DNA of 64,000 nucleotides from Armatimonadota bacterium (GTDB taxonomy: Bacteria; Armatimonadota; Zipacnadia; JAUWAU01): positions 1 to 64,000 of the forward strand of contig JAUWAU010000026.1 of NCBI GenBank assembly GCA_030601885.1. The letters run 5' to 3'. Shown piece by piece: positions 9,765 to 18,270 of the stretch (the first letter of the stretch is position 1; every line of letters starts with the position of its first letter). The position numbers and the translations under genes are program-made. Below the pieces are notes generated by a model. It worked only from the letters and a program-made list of their open reading frames with translations, searched no databases and had not been told where the DNA came from.

Positions 9765-10796
9765 TCACGCTGCACTCCCGGTGTTGCCCGCGGCGGGCGC
9801 CGCCGCGCCACCGGCCGGTGCTGCCCGTCGCCGCTCGAGCAGATCGACGAAGGCCTCGAGCCTCGTCTTGAGCTGCGCGCTCAAGCGCTTCTCAGTGTTC
9901 CCAGTGATAGTGAGGATCGGCCGGTCCAGGTCCTCGCGAATCAAGGCATCGGTGAGCTCACGGAAGCAGAAGGCCTGCGTGTAGTGGATCAGCCCATGGA
10001 TGTCGCGTCGCCGGAGTTCTGTCTGTATATCGGCCAGACGCACCTTCGTTCCATATGGATAGGTGAAGCGGGCGTATTGCTCCACCATGTCACACTCAAA
10101 AGGCAGGGAGAACTGGCGCTGCGTCTCGTTGAAAACCACCTTCGCACCGCAGTGCGTCTCCAGGTAGCGGTACAGGTCTTCGGCGAAGATGGCCGGCACG
10201 CCCAAGATGCCCAGCCGGACACCGGCCGGGTTGATGGGCTCCTGCTGGGGCTCGAAGGCACGCACCCGCGGCGCGAACGTCTCCATATCTCCCCCCATAT
10301 CGGAGCAGCACACCTGGTAATAATGATTGTCCCATCCGGCCACACCACTGCCGGGCTGCCACGTCGCATCATCGATGTTCCAAACGAGGCGGCGAACCCG
10401 CTGCAATCGTTGATGCGCCTCGTGTACCTCTGCCCACGAGACGTCGAAATGCCGCATTAGCGCCTCGATCTCCTCGCCGAGGCGCTCTCGCACGTAGGCG
10501 AATGGGACCACCCGCCGGCCCAGGCGCTCCACATATTCCATCAGCACGTGGGTGTCCGAACAGTCGCCGACGGTGACGCCCACGATCGTCTCGATCTCCG
10601 GGTGCGCCAGCATGGCGCCATAGATGCCTTTGAGCCAGGCACAGGACGTGTCCGGAAAGCCGGCCAGCTCCGCTTGCTCGATGAAATGTTGCGACCGGGG
10701 ATTGGCAATGAAAACGTTGTTCATGTCCAGAGGCTGGCATGAGGCCGCAAAGAGAACCTCTATGGGTACCAGAGTGGTCATACCCACGGGTGTCAT
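9765..10796 (-). CDS. 2-hydroxyacyl-CoA dehydratase (HgdB/BcrC-like) family protein, orphan subunit
   Basis: A 343-aa protein resembling the cluster-binding D component of 2-hydroxyacyl-CoA dehydratases and benzoyl-CoA reductases. Recognisable segments are FAASCQPLDMNNVF at the N-terminus (Cys 20), PDTSCAWLKGIYGA, VGVTVGDCSDTHVLMEYVE, GILGVPAIFAEDLYRYLE and GLIHYTQAFCFRELTDALI. The conserved cysteines could hold a 4Fe-4S cluster. Classical enzymes need a partner subunit and an ATP-driven activator; neither is in the window. The C-terminus is a low-complexity Ala/Gly/Pro tail. Start at 10796, with ATG 10781 possible. It lies between the methyltransferase and the MocA gene on one strand, so they may be an operon. 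Function beyond family is unknown. Confidence 0.72.
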   Translation of the reverse strand: MTPVGMTTLVPIEVLFAASCQPLDMNNVFIANPRSQHFIEQAELAGFPDTSCAWLKGIYGAMLAHPEIETIVGVTVGDCSDTHVLMEYVERLGRRVVPFAYVRERLGEEIEALMRHFDVSWAEVHEAHQRLQRVRRLVWNIDDATWQPGSGVAGWDNHYYQVCCSDMGGDMETFAPRVRAFEPQQEPINPAGVRLGILGVPAIFAEDLYRYLETHCGAKVVFNETQRQFSLPFECDMVEQYARFTYPYGTKVRLADIQTELRRRDIHGLIHYTQAFCFRELTDALIREDLDRPILTITGNTEKRLSAQLKTRLEAFVDLLERRRAAPAGGAAAPAAGNTGSAA

Positions 10797-10861
10797 CTAT
10801 CTTCATTCTCCACGAAGAGGGGGGCGGAGCAGCGACCCTCGTAGGCCTGCCTGCCCACGGC

Positions 10862-11500
10862 TCACGGCCAGATGGATTTCGGGTCAGTGGCCCGCAGAAC
10901 GCGGTACCCCGCCTTGGCGGCCACTGTCTGCACGTCGGCGAGGCAGCGCCCCATCTTCCGCGCCAACGTGGCGATCCCCTGTTTGCGCCGGCCGACGAGC
11001 CAGAAGGAGCCACCCGGCCGGAGACTTTGCGCACAGTCCTCAATGAGCCGGAACAGCACCCGGTTCCCGGCGCGGATGGGCGGGTTGGTGAGTATGACGT
11101 CGAAGGTCAAGTCCGGCAGCCACGTGAACAGATCGCCGCGCGCCACATACACGTTGCCCACGTTATTCAACCGGACGTTCTCCCGCGTCAGTTCCACCGC
11201 TCGCTCGTTTACCTCCCCGAGCGTCACCCGACACCCGGGCGCGATGGCGGCAGCGACGATGCCTATGGGCCCGTACCCGCAGCCCCAATCCAATACCTCG
11301 CCCTCAGCGGGCAGCTTCATCGTCTCGATGAGCAGCTCGGTGCCCCGGTCAATGCCGCCGGGGGAGAAAACGCCAGCGTTGGTGTGAAAGCGACAGCGGA
11401 GCCCTCGCAGCGTGGCCACGACCTCCCGCCGTCGTTGCCCGGCCGCCGGCCTGCGGGCGAAGTAGTGGGCTGGCCCTGCTTCACGCGAGTGATTCGTCAC
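10862..11500 (-). CDS. RsmC/RlmG-like class I SAM-dependent methyltransferase
   Basis: A 212-aa methyltransferase resembling the small RNA guanine-N2 enzymes (16S rRNA m2G1207 type). N-terminal FHTNAGVFSPGGIDRGTELL is typical of this group. SAM motif I is VLDWGCGYGPIGIVAA, motif II is the acidic GEVNERAVELTREN, and the catalytic motif IV is VILTNPPIRAG (NPP). The frame is open to 11644, but GTG at 11500 gives the usual family length and has AGGCAGGGAATAGG upstream. Likely substrate is rRNA, acting in the cytoplasm; the exact site is unknown. It is first of three same-strand genes. Confidence 0.85.
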   Translation of the reverse strand: MTNHSREAGPAHYFARRPAAGQRRREVVATLRGLRCRFHTNAGVFSPGGIDRGTELLIETMKLPAEGEVLDWGCGYGPIGIVAAAIAPGCRVTLGEVNERAVELTRENVRLNNVGNVYVARGDLFTWLPDLTFDVILTNPPIRAGNRVLFRLIEDCAQSLRPGGSFWLVGRRKQGIATLARKMGRCLADVQTVAAKAGYRVLRATDPKSIWP

Positions 11501-12085
11501 GCACAGCCTATTCCCTGCCTCTGGCCGGTCCCCTTGCGCGGCCCGTCCAGAAATGTGCCAGCCGTGAGTCCATTCCCGCCGGGAGGAAATAGGAAGTGGC
11601 AGCGAGCTAGTTGCCTCGCTGCCACGTTCCACGGGCTGCCCCACTGTGCTGTCGCGCAGACAGCCCCTTCTGCCGCGCCTGCCATCATTGGGGCGGACGC
11701 GGCAGCATCAGAGCAGGGCTCGTGGTCAACACAACACCCAGGGACTTCGCACGCAAGCTGCCTCGTCAGCACTCCCCCACTATTGCGCGCACCAGCACGA
11801 CGCGGTAACCGCCAGCGCCACTGCAGACGCGGGCCAGCACCCACACATCATCTACTGCCACAACCGGGAATCCATACAACCTTGCACAAAGCTACTCACC
11901 GGCGCCCCACACTGTGCAGCTTTGTCCACGTTCCACCGCGACGGATTCAAATATTAGCCTATGATGTCCAACGAAATGTAAACTATCTGTTATATAACTG
12001 CAACGTGTAACGTGCATCACTCAAGGCTCATGGTGCTGTTCGGAACGGCGCATCCGCTCGGAGGTAGGGCAAGAGGCGGGGACCG
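11501..12085. other. 585-bp non-coding stretch with a hairpin and an AT-rich patch
   Basis: No convincing gene. A perfect stem TGGCAGCGAG/CTCGCTGCCA lies at 11597-11606 and 11615-11624. The segment about 11945-12010 is markedly richer in A+T than its surroundings and may hold the promoter of the methyltransferase operon on the minus strand, but no clean -35/-10 pair was found. Confidence 0.5.
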
Positions 12086-14290
12086 TCATGCGTCCCTGGG
12101 CCCTGGGCGCACGAATATCGGACTTGACCAGGCCATCGCCCCGTCGTACTGCTTGAGCCGCACGTGGTAGGCATGGGCGGTGGCAGCGAAGGCCGGCAGC
12201 GGTGGCGGATCGTCGATGATCTCAAAGCTCAGCGATCGCCGGCCCGGCTCCTGCGGCAGTCGCTCCACCGTGACGCGCTGCCCCACGCCGCCGGCATCGG
12301 CCCGAAAGGGCCCGTCAGCCAGCTTGGCCAAGGGGAGCTCAAAAGACACAGGCACGGTGCGGAATGCGAGGCGGGCCGTCGGTGGGGCGTCCAGTTCGAG
12401 GACGACGCCATCCTCGTCGCCTGTCGTAATCGACCGCCACCCAACGCGTCGCCCGCCCCGCTCGATGATACCCTCTGCCGGGCTGTCAAAGGCATACCCA
12501 GTTGCCCCGGTGATGCGCCCCTCGCTGAGGGTCAGCTCGCCGTCCCAGACGCTGGCGCGCTTTCTCCCGCGAATGCGCGCCCCGCCCCAGGCGATGCGGA
12601 CGCGCCGGTCGGAGAGCGTGGTCGCTTCGCATGGGCGCTCCTCGTGGATCACATCGAGACCTCGTCGCACCTGTACCCATTCGATGGGCGCCGTGCCATG
12701 GGCCTCGATGCTCAGGCGCACGGAGCCGGCGGCGGCGTACTCCTCGCCCATCCAGTGGCCGTCGGCGAACGCTCGGAGAATGATGCGCTGCCCAGTCGTC
12801 GCGTAGCAGCGCCGCGCCTGCAGAGCATCCCAGATGGCCTCCCTGGTCAGGGCCTCGGCATAGGCGCACGTAAGCCCACCGTACACGCCGAAGGTGGATG
12901 CGCCCGGGTAGCTCGCGCCAGGGCGACCTTTGTGCCCATCGCTCCCGGCCACGACGCCCACCTTTCGACCGCGCTGCAGCGCCTCCTCAAACAGCCACTC
13001 GAACCGCCCCCAGGCCGAGTAGATCTCTACCAGCGGGACGAGCTCGTCGTCCCATCTATCCGGATGAGCACGCCGGCCGCCGACGTGGTCGATCATGAAG
13101 GCGTTCTCCCCGCGGAGCGCATCGAAGAGCTGCTCGATGGGGTAGCAGTCGTAGGCGACGTCGCTTTTGTCGGCGATCTGGCAGTGGCTCGTGCGTCGAA
13201 TCCGCGCCTCTGGGGAGCGGAAGTGCACGTTGTGATCGCCGCCGGCGGCCGTGATGGCCGACCATTCATAGCCGAGCAGCGTGGCGAACTCGCCCGGACT
13301 GTAGTAGTCATTAACGGCGGCCTGGAAGGCTTCCCAGTGCTCCGGTGTGATCTGGAAGTCGTTCCCCTGGTGCGAGCACCAGTCCACACCTGCGTCATCT
13401 CGGGCGAAGCGGAAGTAGTCTCGCACGGTGTTGGTGCCCACGGTCTCCTCGCTCTGGCCGTGCGGCTCGCCCCAATACGGCGCGTACGGCTCCGGAGCAG
13501 GCACGATGCGCAGCGGGTTGGATTCCGCCTCGAGTTGCGCCGACGGCTCAGTCACAGTGATGCGCTTCACGCCCTGGTCCGCCGACGCTGACTCGCGCAC
13601 CCGAGCCACAAGCGACCGCACGCCGCCGTCGCTCCCGTGGAATTCCACCGCTTCCGGCAGCTCCGAGGGCCATTCTGCGCCGCAGATCTGCACCGTACCC
13701 TCGTAGGCGCGCGCTGGATTGCCCCATTCGTCCTCAGCCTTGATGAGTAGCCGACACGAGCCGCCAACGGTCGCTTCGCTGGGGAGCTGCGCCACGAGGC
13801 GCACGGCCGGCCCGCTGACGATCTCCAGCGTCGGCTGCTGCGATACCTCAATGAACTGTCCGGTGCCGAAGCAGTCTACGACGACGCGGAACTCGAAGCT
13901 GTACTCGCAGAAGGTCTGCGCCCGCGACCCGCGGCTGCCGCCGCTGCGGTCGCCATACGCAATCGTAATGGTATCGCCGGGCGCGAGGCAATCGTCGAAG
14001 ACATCGATCACAACGCACTTCTGCCAGGGGCGAATGAAGCCTTTCGGCTCCCAGCGCGCGGCCAGTTGCGCTGCGCCGTTCGTTTTCACGGTCGTGTAGT
14101 TCGGCGCCGATGGGTCATCGAACTGCGGCGTTCCCCAGTCGCTGGCGAAGCGCCAGCAGACCTTCAGCGTCCCGCCGTCGTCGAGCCCATACTCTCCCAC
14201 CCGGTACCTGAGGTCCCACGTGCCCCAGCTCCCAGCCACCACGGGCGTGCGTGGCTCGAATTCGGCGCTCCCGACCCAATCGTGGCGCAT
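12086..14290 (-). CDS. DUF3604/PHP-like domain protein
   Basis: A 734-aa protein. Residues about 1-260 are beta-rich, Ig-like domains, the second including TVGGSCRLLIKAEDEWGNPA. The rest is a DUF3604 module related to PHP metallo-phosphoesterases: YWGEPHGQSEETVGTN, HQGNDFQITPEHW, TLLGYEWSA with GGDHNVHF, FMIDHVGGRRAHPD, VEIYSAWG and VVAGSDGHKGRPG supply the metal-binding His/Asp/Glu residues. No signal peptide is seen from the chosen start, although homologues are often exported. ATG at 14290 is preferred (AAGAGGAGAGG upstream) over a much longer open frame. It is divergent from the heparinase-like gene (235 bp). Role probably phosphoesterase or related hydrolase in polymer use; this is inference. 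Confidence 0.8.
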   Translation of the reverse strand: MRHDWVGSAEFEPRTPVVAGSWGTWDLRYRVGEYGLDDGGTLKVCWRFASDWGTPQFDDPSAPNYTTVKTNGAAQLAARWEPKGFIRPWQKCVVIDVFDDCLAPGDTITIAYGDRSGGSRGSRAQTFCEYSFEFRVVVDCFGTGQFIEVSQQPTLEIVSGPAVRLVAQLPSEATVGGSCRLLIKAEDEWGNPARAYEGTVQICGAEWPSELPEAVEFHGSDGGVRSLVARVRESASADQGVKRITVTEPSAQLEAESNPLRIVPAPEPYAPYWGEPHGQSEETVGTNTVRDYFRFARDDAGVDWCSHQGNDFQITPEHWEAFQAAVNDYYSPGEFATLLGYEWSAITAAGGDHNVHFRSPEARIRRTSHCQIADKSDVAYDCYPIEQLFDALRGENAFMIDHVGGRRAHPDRWDDELVPLVEIYSAWGRFEWLFEEALQRGRKVGVVAGSDGHKGRPGASYPGASTFGVYGGLTCAYAEALTREAIWDALQARRCYATTGQRIILRAFADGHWMGEEYAAAGSVRLSIEAHGTAPIEWVQVRRGLDVIHEERPCEATTLSDRRVRIAWGGARIRGRKRASVWDGELTLSEGRITGATGYAFDSPAEGIIERGGRRVGWRSITTGDEDGVVLELDAPPTARLAFRTVPVSFELPLAKLADGPFRADAGGVGQRVTVERLPQEPGRRSLSFEIIDDPPPLPAFAATAHAYHVRLKQYDGAMAWSSPIFVRPGPRDA

Positions 14291-14525
14291 GGTTGCCTCT
14301 CCTCTTATCTTGCGCGTGCGGGCCCGCGTCAAGCTGTTCCCGTGGAGTCGCGGGCGAATCCGCCAAGCGTGGCTCTTCGGCCTTCGGCTGCCCACACCTT
14401 CCCGGACGGCGCCTCCGGCGCCCGTCGAGACGAAGGGTACGGAGCCTCCGCGGCGAAGACCTATGCGCAGCGCCGCGTGGGCAATGCTCTGCGGCGATGA
14501 TCGCGGGAAAGGCGGCAATGTCACC

Positions 14526-17036
14526 ATGAACCATTGGCTTTCCTTCGGTAGCGTCCTTGTCGTTTCTCTGTGGGCGACGTCAGCCGGCTTCGCGGCCCCG
14601 AAGCCAGATGAGACGCCCAAGCGCGAGAGCGAGTGGGGCTTTCGACCGGCCGGCGGGGAGACTGTGCGTCGCAACCCGCCGCCCTTCGTATGGCGTCCAC
14701 AGAAGGATGCGGCGAGCTACATTTGGCAGTGCGCGCGGACCGAGGAGTTCAGGCACGTGGAGTATGAGCAGCGCGATATTGAGCTGAACGTCTTCTGCCC
14801 AAACTACGGCCTGCAGCCGGGGAAGTGGTACTGGCGCTTCGCCTTCGTCACGACCGGCGGCGAGCAGTCGGAGTTCAGCAGCGTGCGCCAGTTCGAGATC
14901 CCCAAGGGCGCTGTCCCCTTCCCCAAGCCCACGGACGAGGAGTTGCTCGCCCGCATTCCGCAGCATCCGCGCCTGTTCTTGCGGCCGGAGGACCTGGCGA
15001 GGCTGCGCCGGAAGGCCCGCGGCCCGCTGCGCAGCCGCTACGAGGCGCTCGTCAAGCACTGCGAGGGGCTGCTGGGCAATCCGCCGGACATCACCGAGCC
15101 GCTGCTGTACCCGAAGGAACTGAAGCGGGGGTCGCCTGAGTGGCGCAATATCTGGTGGGGAAACCGTCGGCGCGTCATCGCGGTCACCGATGGCGCGGCC
15201 ACGTTGGCATTCGTGTACCTGCTCTCGGGCGACGAGCGCTTCGCCGCGGAGGCCCGGCGCCTTCTGCTGGCGGCGTGTTCGTGGGATCCCAAGGGCGCCA
15301 CCGGGTATCGGTACAACGACGAGGCAGGCATGCCCGCGGCGTACTTCACCGCCCGTACATACACGTGGCTCTATGACTACCTGTCCGAGGAGGATCGCGC
15401 CACGATCCGCGACGTCATGGCGGTTCGGGGCAAGGAGATGTACGACCACCTTCGCGGGCGCCCCCAGACCTGGCGGCCCTACGGCAGCCACCTCAATCGT
15501 GCCTGGCACTACCTTGGCGAGGTGGGCATCGCGTTTTTCGGCGACATCGCCGAGGCGCGCAACTGGATTACGTATGCCATGAGCATCTTCTACACCGTCT
15601 ACCCCGTCTGGAGCGATTCCGACGGCGGGTGGCACGAGGGCGCGTCATACTGGCGCGGCTATATGGGACGAGTGACGTGGTGGCTGGACATAATGCGGGC
15701 CGCCTTCGGCATTGACGGCTATCAGCGGCCTTTCTTCGGCAACGTGGGCGACTTCGCTCTGTACGTGGTGCCCCCCGGCATCGAAGACGGTGGCTTCGGC
15801 GACCTGTGCGCCGGCGTCACCGCAAGAAGCCTGCGCCCCCTCATGGCGGTGTTTGCCCGTCACACGGGCAATCCGCGCTGGCAATGGTACGTGGAGCGGG
15901 CAGGCAAGGGCGAGGAGATCCCGGGCGGCTATGTCGGCTTCCTGCGAGCCACACTCCCAAGGCCCGCCGCAAAGGCGCCGGCAGATCTGCCGCGCTCGAA
16001 GCTTTTCGCTCGCACGGGGGTTGCAGTCTTTCATACCGATCTGCTGGACCGCAGCCGCGACGTGCAGCTCGAGTTCAAATCCAGCCCCCTCGGCGGTTAC
16101 AGTCACGGCTACGAGGCGCAGAACAGCTTCCTCCTGGCCGCGTGGGGCAAGCCGCTGTTGATACGCACCGGACGAAGGGACAGCTACGGCAGCGCCCATC
16201 ATCGCAACTGGATGTGGGAGACCCGGTCAGTCAATTCCATCCTCGTCAACGGCCGGGGCCAGAAGCCCCATTCGATGGGTGCGCCGGGAGAGATCACGGA
16301 CTTCCAGACGTCGGATGCCTTCGACTTCGTCGTCGGCGAGGCGGCGGAGGCGTACGAGGGGCGCCTGAAGAGGTTCACGCGCAGCGTGCTCTTCGTAAAG
16401 CCGGAGGCCATCGTCATTTGGGACGAACTCGAAGCCCCCGAGTCGGCCACCTACCAATGGCTCCTCCACGCCACCAGGGAATTCACCATCGGAGAGAACC
16501 AGGTCATGACGACGAATGGTGCGGCCGCCGTCAAGGTCACCTGGTTGACGCCGACGGGCCTGAGGCTCTCCCAGACGAACGAGTTCGACCCGCCGCCGTA
16601 CGGGCGCGAGCTGGAGCAGTGGCACTTGACGGCAGAGACGAGCGAGAAGGCCGCACAGATTCAGTTCGTCACCGTGCTCCAGCCATATAGGACGGGCCAG
16701 GCGAGCCCACCGGCAGCTACGCTGGAGCAGGCCGAGAAGGCGTTCGTCGTGAGCCTGCCGCTTCGTCGAGGCCGAGCCACAGTGCTGCTCAATCCAACAG
16801 CCGACGCTGTCACCCACGGCGACATAGAAGCCACCGGGCGGGCGACCGCCGTGCGGTACGACGCGGCGGGCAAGGCCGATGCCGTTTTCGCCTGCACGGC
16901 TGGCCGGGTGGCCATCAATGGCAAAGACACCGGCAAAGGCAAGCCCAAGGCCGAGGGCAAGCAGGACGAAGACGAGAAGGCCGAGGAGAAGAAGGCGCAG
17001 GAGAGAGAAGGCGAGAGAAAACCCCGGAAACAGTGA
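14526..17036 (+). CDS. exported heparinase II/III-like polysaccharide lyase
   Basis: An 836-aa predicted periplasmic or secreted lyase. A signal peptide (SFGSVLVVSLWATSAGFA) is followed by a DUF4962-like N-terminal domain (PPFVWRPQKDAASYIWQCA; EELLARIPQHPRLFLRPEDL). A toroid domain carries the Tyr/His-rich catalytic region (RPYGSHLNRAWHYLGEVGIAF; SDGGWHEGASYWRGYMGRV). The C-terminal heparinase II/III beta-sandwich follows (SHGYEAQNSFLLAAWGKPLLI; HHRNWMWETRSVNSILVNG). It ends in a highly charged Lys/Glu tail of about 40 residues, unusual for the family. ATG at 14526 begins the signal peptide; the open frame upstream overlaps the divergent gene. It would cleave uronate-containing glycans by beta-elimination. 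Confidence 0.88.
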   Translation: MNHWLSFGSVLVVSLWATSAGFAAPKPDETPKRESEWGFRPAGGETVRRNPPPFVWRPQKDAASYIWQCARTEEFRHVEYEQRDIELNVFCPNYGLQPGKWYWRFAFVTTGGEQSEFSSVRQFEIPKGAVPFPKPTDEELLARIPQHPRLFLRPEDLARLRRKARGPLRSRYEALVKHCEGLLGNPPDITEPLLYPKELKRGSPEWRNIWWGNRRRVIAVTDGAATLAFVYLLSGDERFAAEARRLLLAACSWDPKGATGYRYNDEAGMPAAYFTARTYTWLYDYLSEEDRATIRDVMAVRGKEMYDHLRGRPQTWRPYGSHLNRAWHYLGEVGIAFFGDIAEARNWITYAMSIFYTVYPVWSDSDGGWHEGASYWRGYMGRVTWWLDIMRAAFGIDGYQRPFFGNVGDFALYVVPPGIEDGGFGDLCAGVTARSLRPLMAVFARHTGNPRWQWYVERAGKGEEIPGGYVGFLRATLPRPAAKAPADLPRSKLFARTGVAVFHTDLLDRSRDVQLEFKSSPLGGYSHGYEAQNSFLLAAWGKPLLIRTGRRDSYGSAHHRNWMWETRSVNSILVNGRGQKPHSMGAPGEITDFQTSDAFDFVVGEAAEAYEGRLKRFTRSVLFVKPEAIVIWDELEAPESATYQWLLHATREFTIGENQVMTTNGAAAVKVTWLTPTGLRLSQTNEFDPPPYGRELEQWHLTAETSEKAAQIQFVTVLQPYRTGQASPPAATLEQAEKAFVVSLPLRRGRATVLLNPTADAVTHGDIEATGRATAVRYDAAGKADAVFACTAGRVAINGKDTGKGKPKAEGKQDEDEKAEEKKAQEREGERKPRKQ

Positions 17037-17086
17037 CGCCAATTACGCGCATGAGGTGTTAGTGTATTCCGATAGGAGGTGTTCTC

Positions 17087-18244
17087 ATGCGTAGTGCCAG
17101 CATGATTGTCTTCGTGGTCGTGTGCGTGAGCATTGCTCTCGTTTTCGTCTCAGCGGCTGGCGCGCAGGAGGAGGCGGTGCCGATCGTGCCTCCGGAGCCA
17201 ATCGTGCCGGAGCCTCCGCCGGTGGCGCCCGTGGTGCCGGACTTCGACTTCGAAGCGGGCGTGCCGGCGAACTGGTACGCCATGTGGGGAGAGGCGACGA
17301 TGCAGATCGCGCAGCTCCCGGAAAACGTCGCCGGCGGCATGGGAGCGCTGGAATGTTTCTACGTGCCCCAGTGCCGCATCGCTGCTCGCGACCTCCTCCC
17401 ACAGCCGGCCGCGCGCTCGATCCGCTTCAGCCTGAAGACGATGGAGCCTACCAACATGGAGTACGGCGTCACAGAGGCCGACGGCTCGAGCTATCAGAGC
17501 TTCTGTTACCACCCGGGCGGTGCGTGGCGACAGATGGCGTTGAATCTCGACGAGCTCATCCTCGCCCAGGGCAGCGACGACGAGAACGGGCAGCTCGACG
17601 TGGATCAGATCAATGAGGTGTTCGTCGGCGATCTGGCCAACCTGCCGGGCGAAGTGGGGGAGGCGCTGGGCCAGAAGATGGGTCAGCAGACGCTGTGGCT
17701 GGACGACGTGAAGCTCAGTCCCGATATCGCACCGTCGCGAGCGGGCGCTGCTGGGCCGGGGGGGCTGATCCTGGACAGCTTCGACGGGCCGCAGGCGAAT
17801 TGCCTCGCGATCGGCGGAGCAGAGCTTGACCTGGCTCTGGCGGCAGCCGGCCAGCCCGGCGCCCTTCAGGTCACCTATAGCCTCGGAGCGGGTCGCTGGA
17901 TCGGGTTCGTCACCGGTGTCGGACACCTGAATCTGGCCGGCGTGACGGGCCTGAAGATGCGCATGCGGGCGCCCCAGGCCACGAGCCTGGTGTTGGTGCT
18001 CGAGGAGCGCGACGGCACGAAGTACGAGACGCGCCTGGAGCTGGCAGGCGGCGAGCAGTGGGAGGACTTGACATTTCCCGTTCAAAACTTCATCCTCGAC
18101 GATGATTCCGAGGACGAGAATGGCCTGCTGGACTTGCCGCAGATGCGCGTGATGATCGTGCTGGCCGACATGCTCACCAGCGGCGTGGACGCGCTCGGCA
18201 AGGGCTCGCTGGTTGTGGACGAGATCGCCTTCACCGCGCAGTAA
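17087..18244 (+). CDS. secreted carbohydrate-binding-like protein
   Basis: A 385-aa secreted protein with signal peptide (SMIVFVVVCVSIALVFVSAAGA), a Pro-rich linker (about residues 30-45) and two similar beta-sandwich modules. Each runs from an acidic opener (DFDFEAGVPANWYAMWGEA; ILDSFDGPQANC) to an expression such as DDENGQLDVDQINEVFV or EDENGLLDLPQMRVMIV. That layout resembles CBM11/CBM30-like or CIA30 jelly-roll domains, with acidic loops that could bind calcium. AGGAGGTG precedes the ATG. It lies 50 bp after the heparinase-like gene and 26 bp before the next secreted protein, so the three look like an operon. No catalytic motif is visible. Confidence 0.72.
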   Translation: MRSASMIVFVVVCVSIALVFVSAAGAQEEAVPIVPPEPIVPEPPPVAPVVPDFDFEAGVPANWYAMWGEATMQIAQLPENVAGGMGALECFYVPQCRIAARDLLPQPAARSIRFSLKTMEPTNMEYGVTEADGSSYQSFCYHPGGAWRQMALNLDELILAQGSDDENGQLDVDQINEVFVGDLANLPGEVGEALGQKMGQQTLWLDDVKLSPDIAPSRAGAAGPGGLILDSFDGPQANCLAIGGAELDLALAAAGQPGALQVTYSLGAGRWIGFVTGVGHLNLAGVTGLKMRMRAPQATSLVLVLEERDGTKYETRLELAGGEQWEDLTFPVQNFILDDDSEDENGLLDLPQMRVMIVLADMLTSGVDALGKGSLVVDEIAFTAQ

Positions 18245-18270
18245 CCGCGAACAAAGGGGCCGTGGTGTCG

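Noticed and set aside
12164..13591. Long plus-strand frame opposite the DUF3604 gene
   Set aside because: Antisense shadow in high-GC DNA; the minus-strand product has conserved metal motifs.
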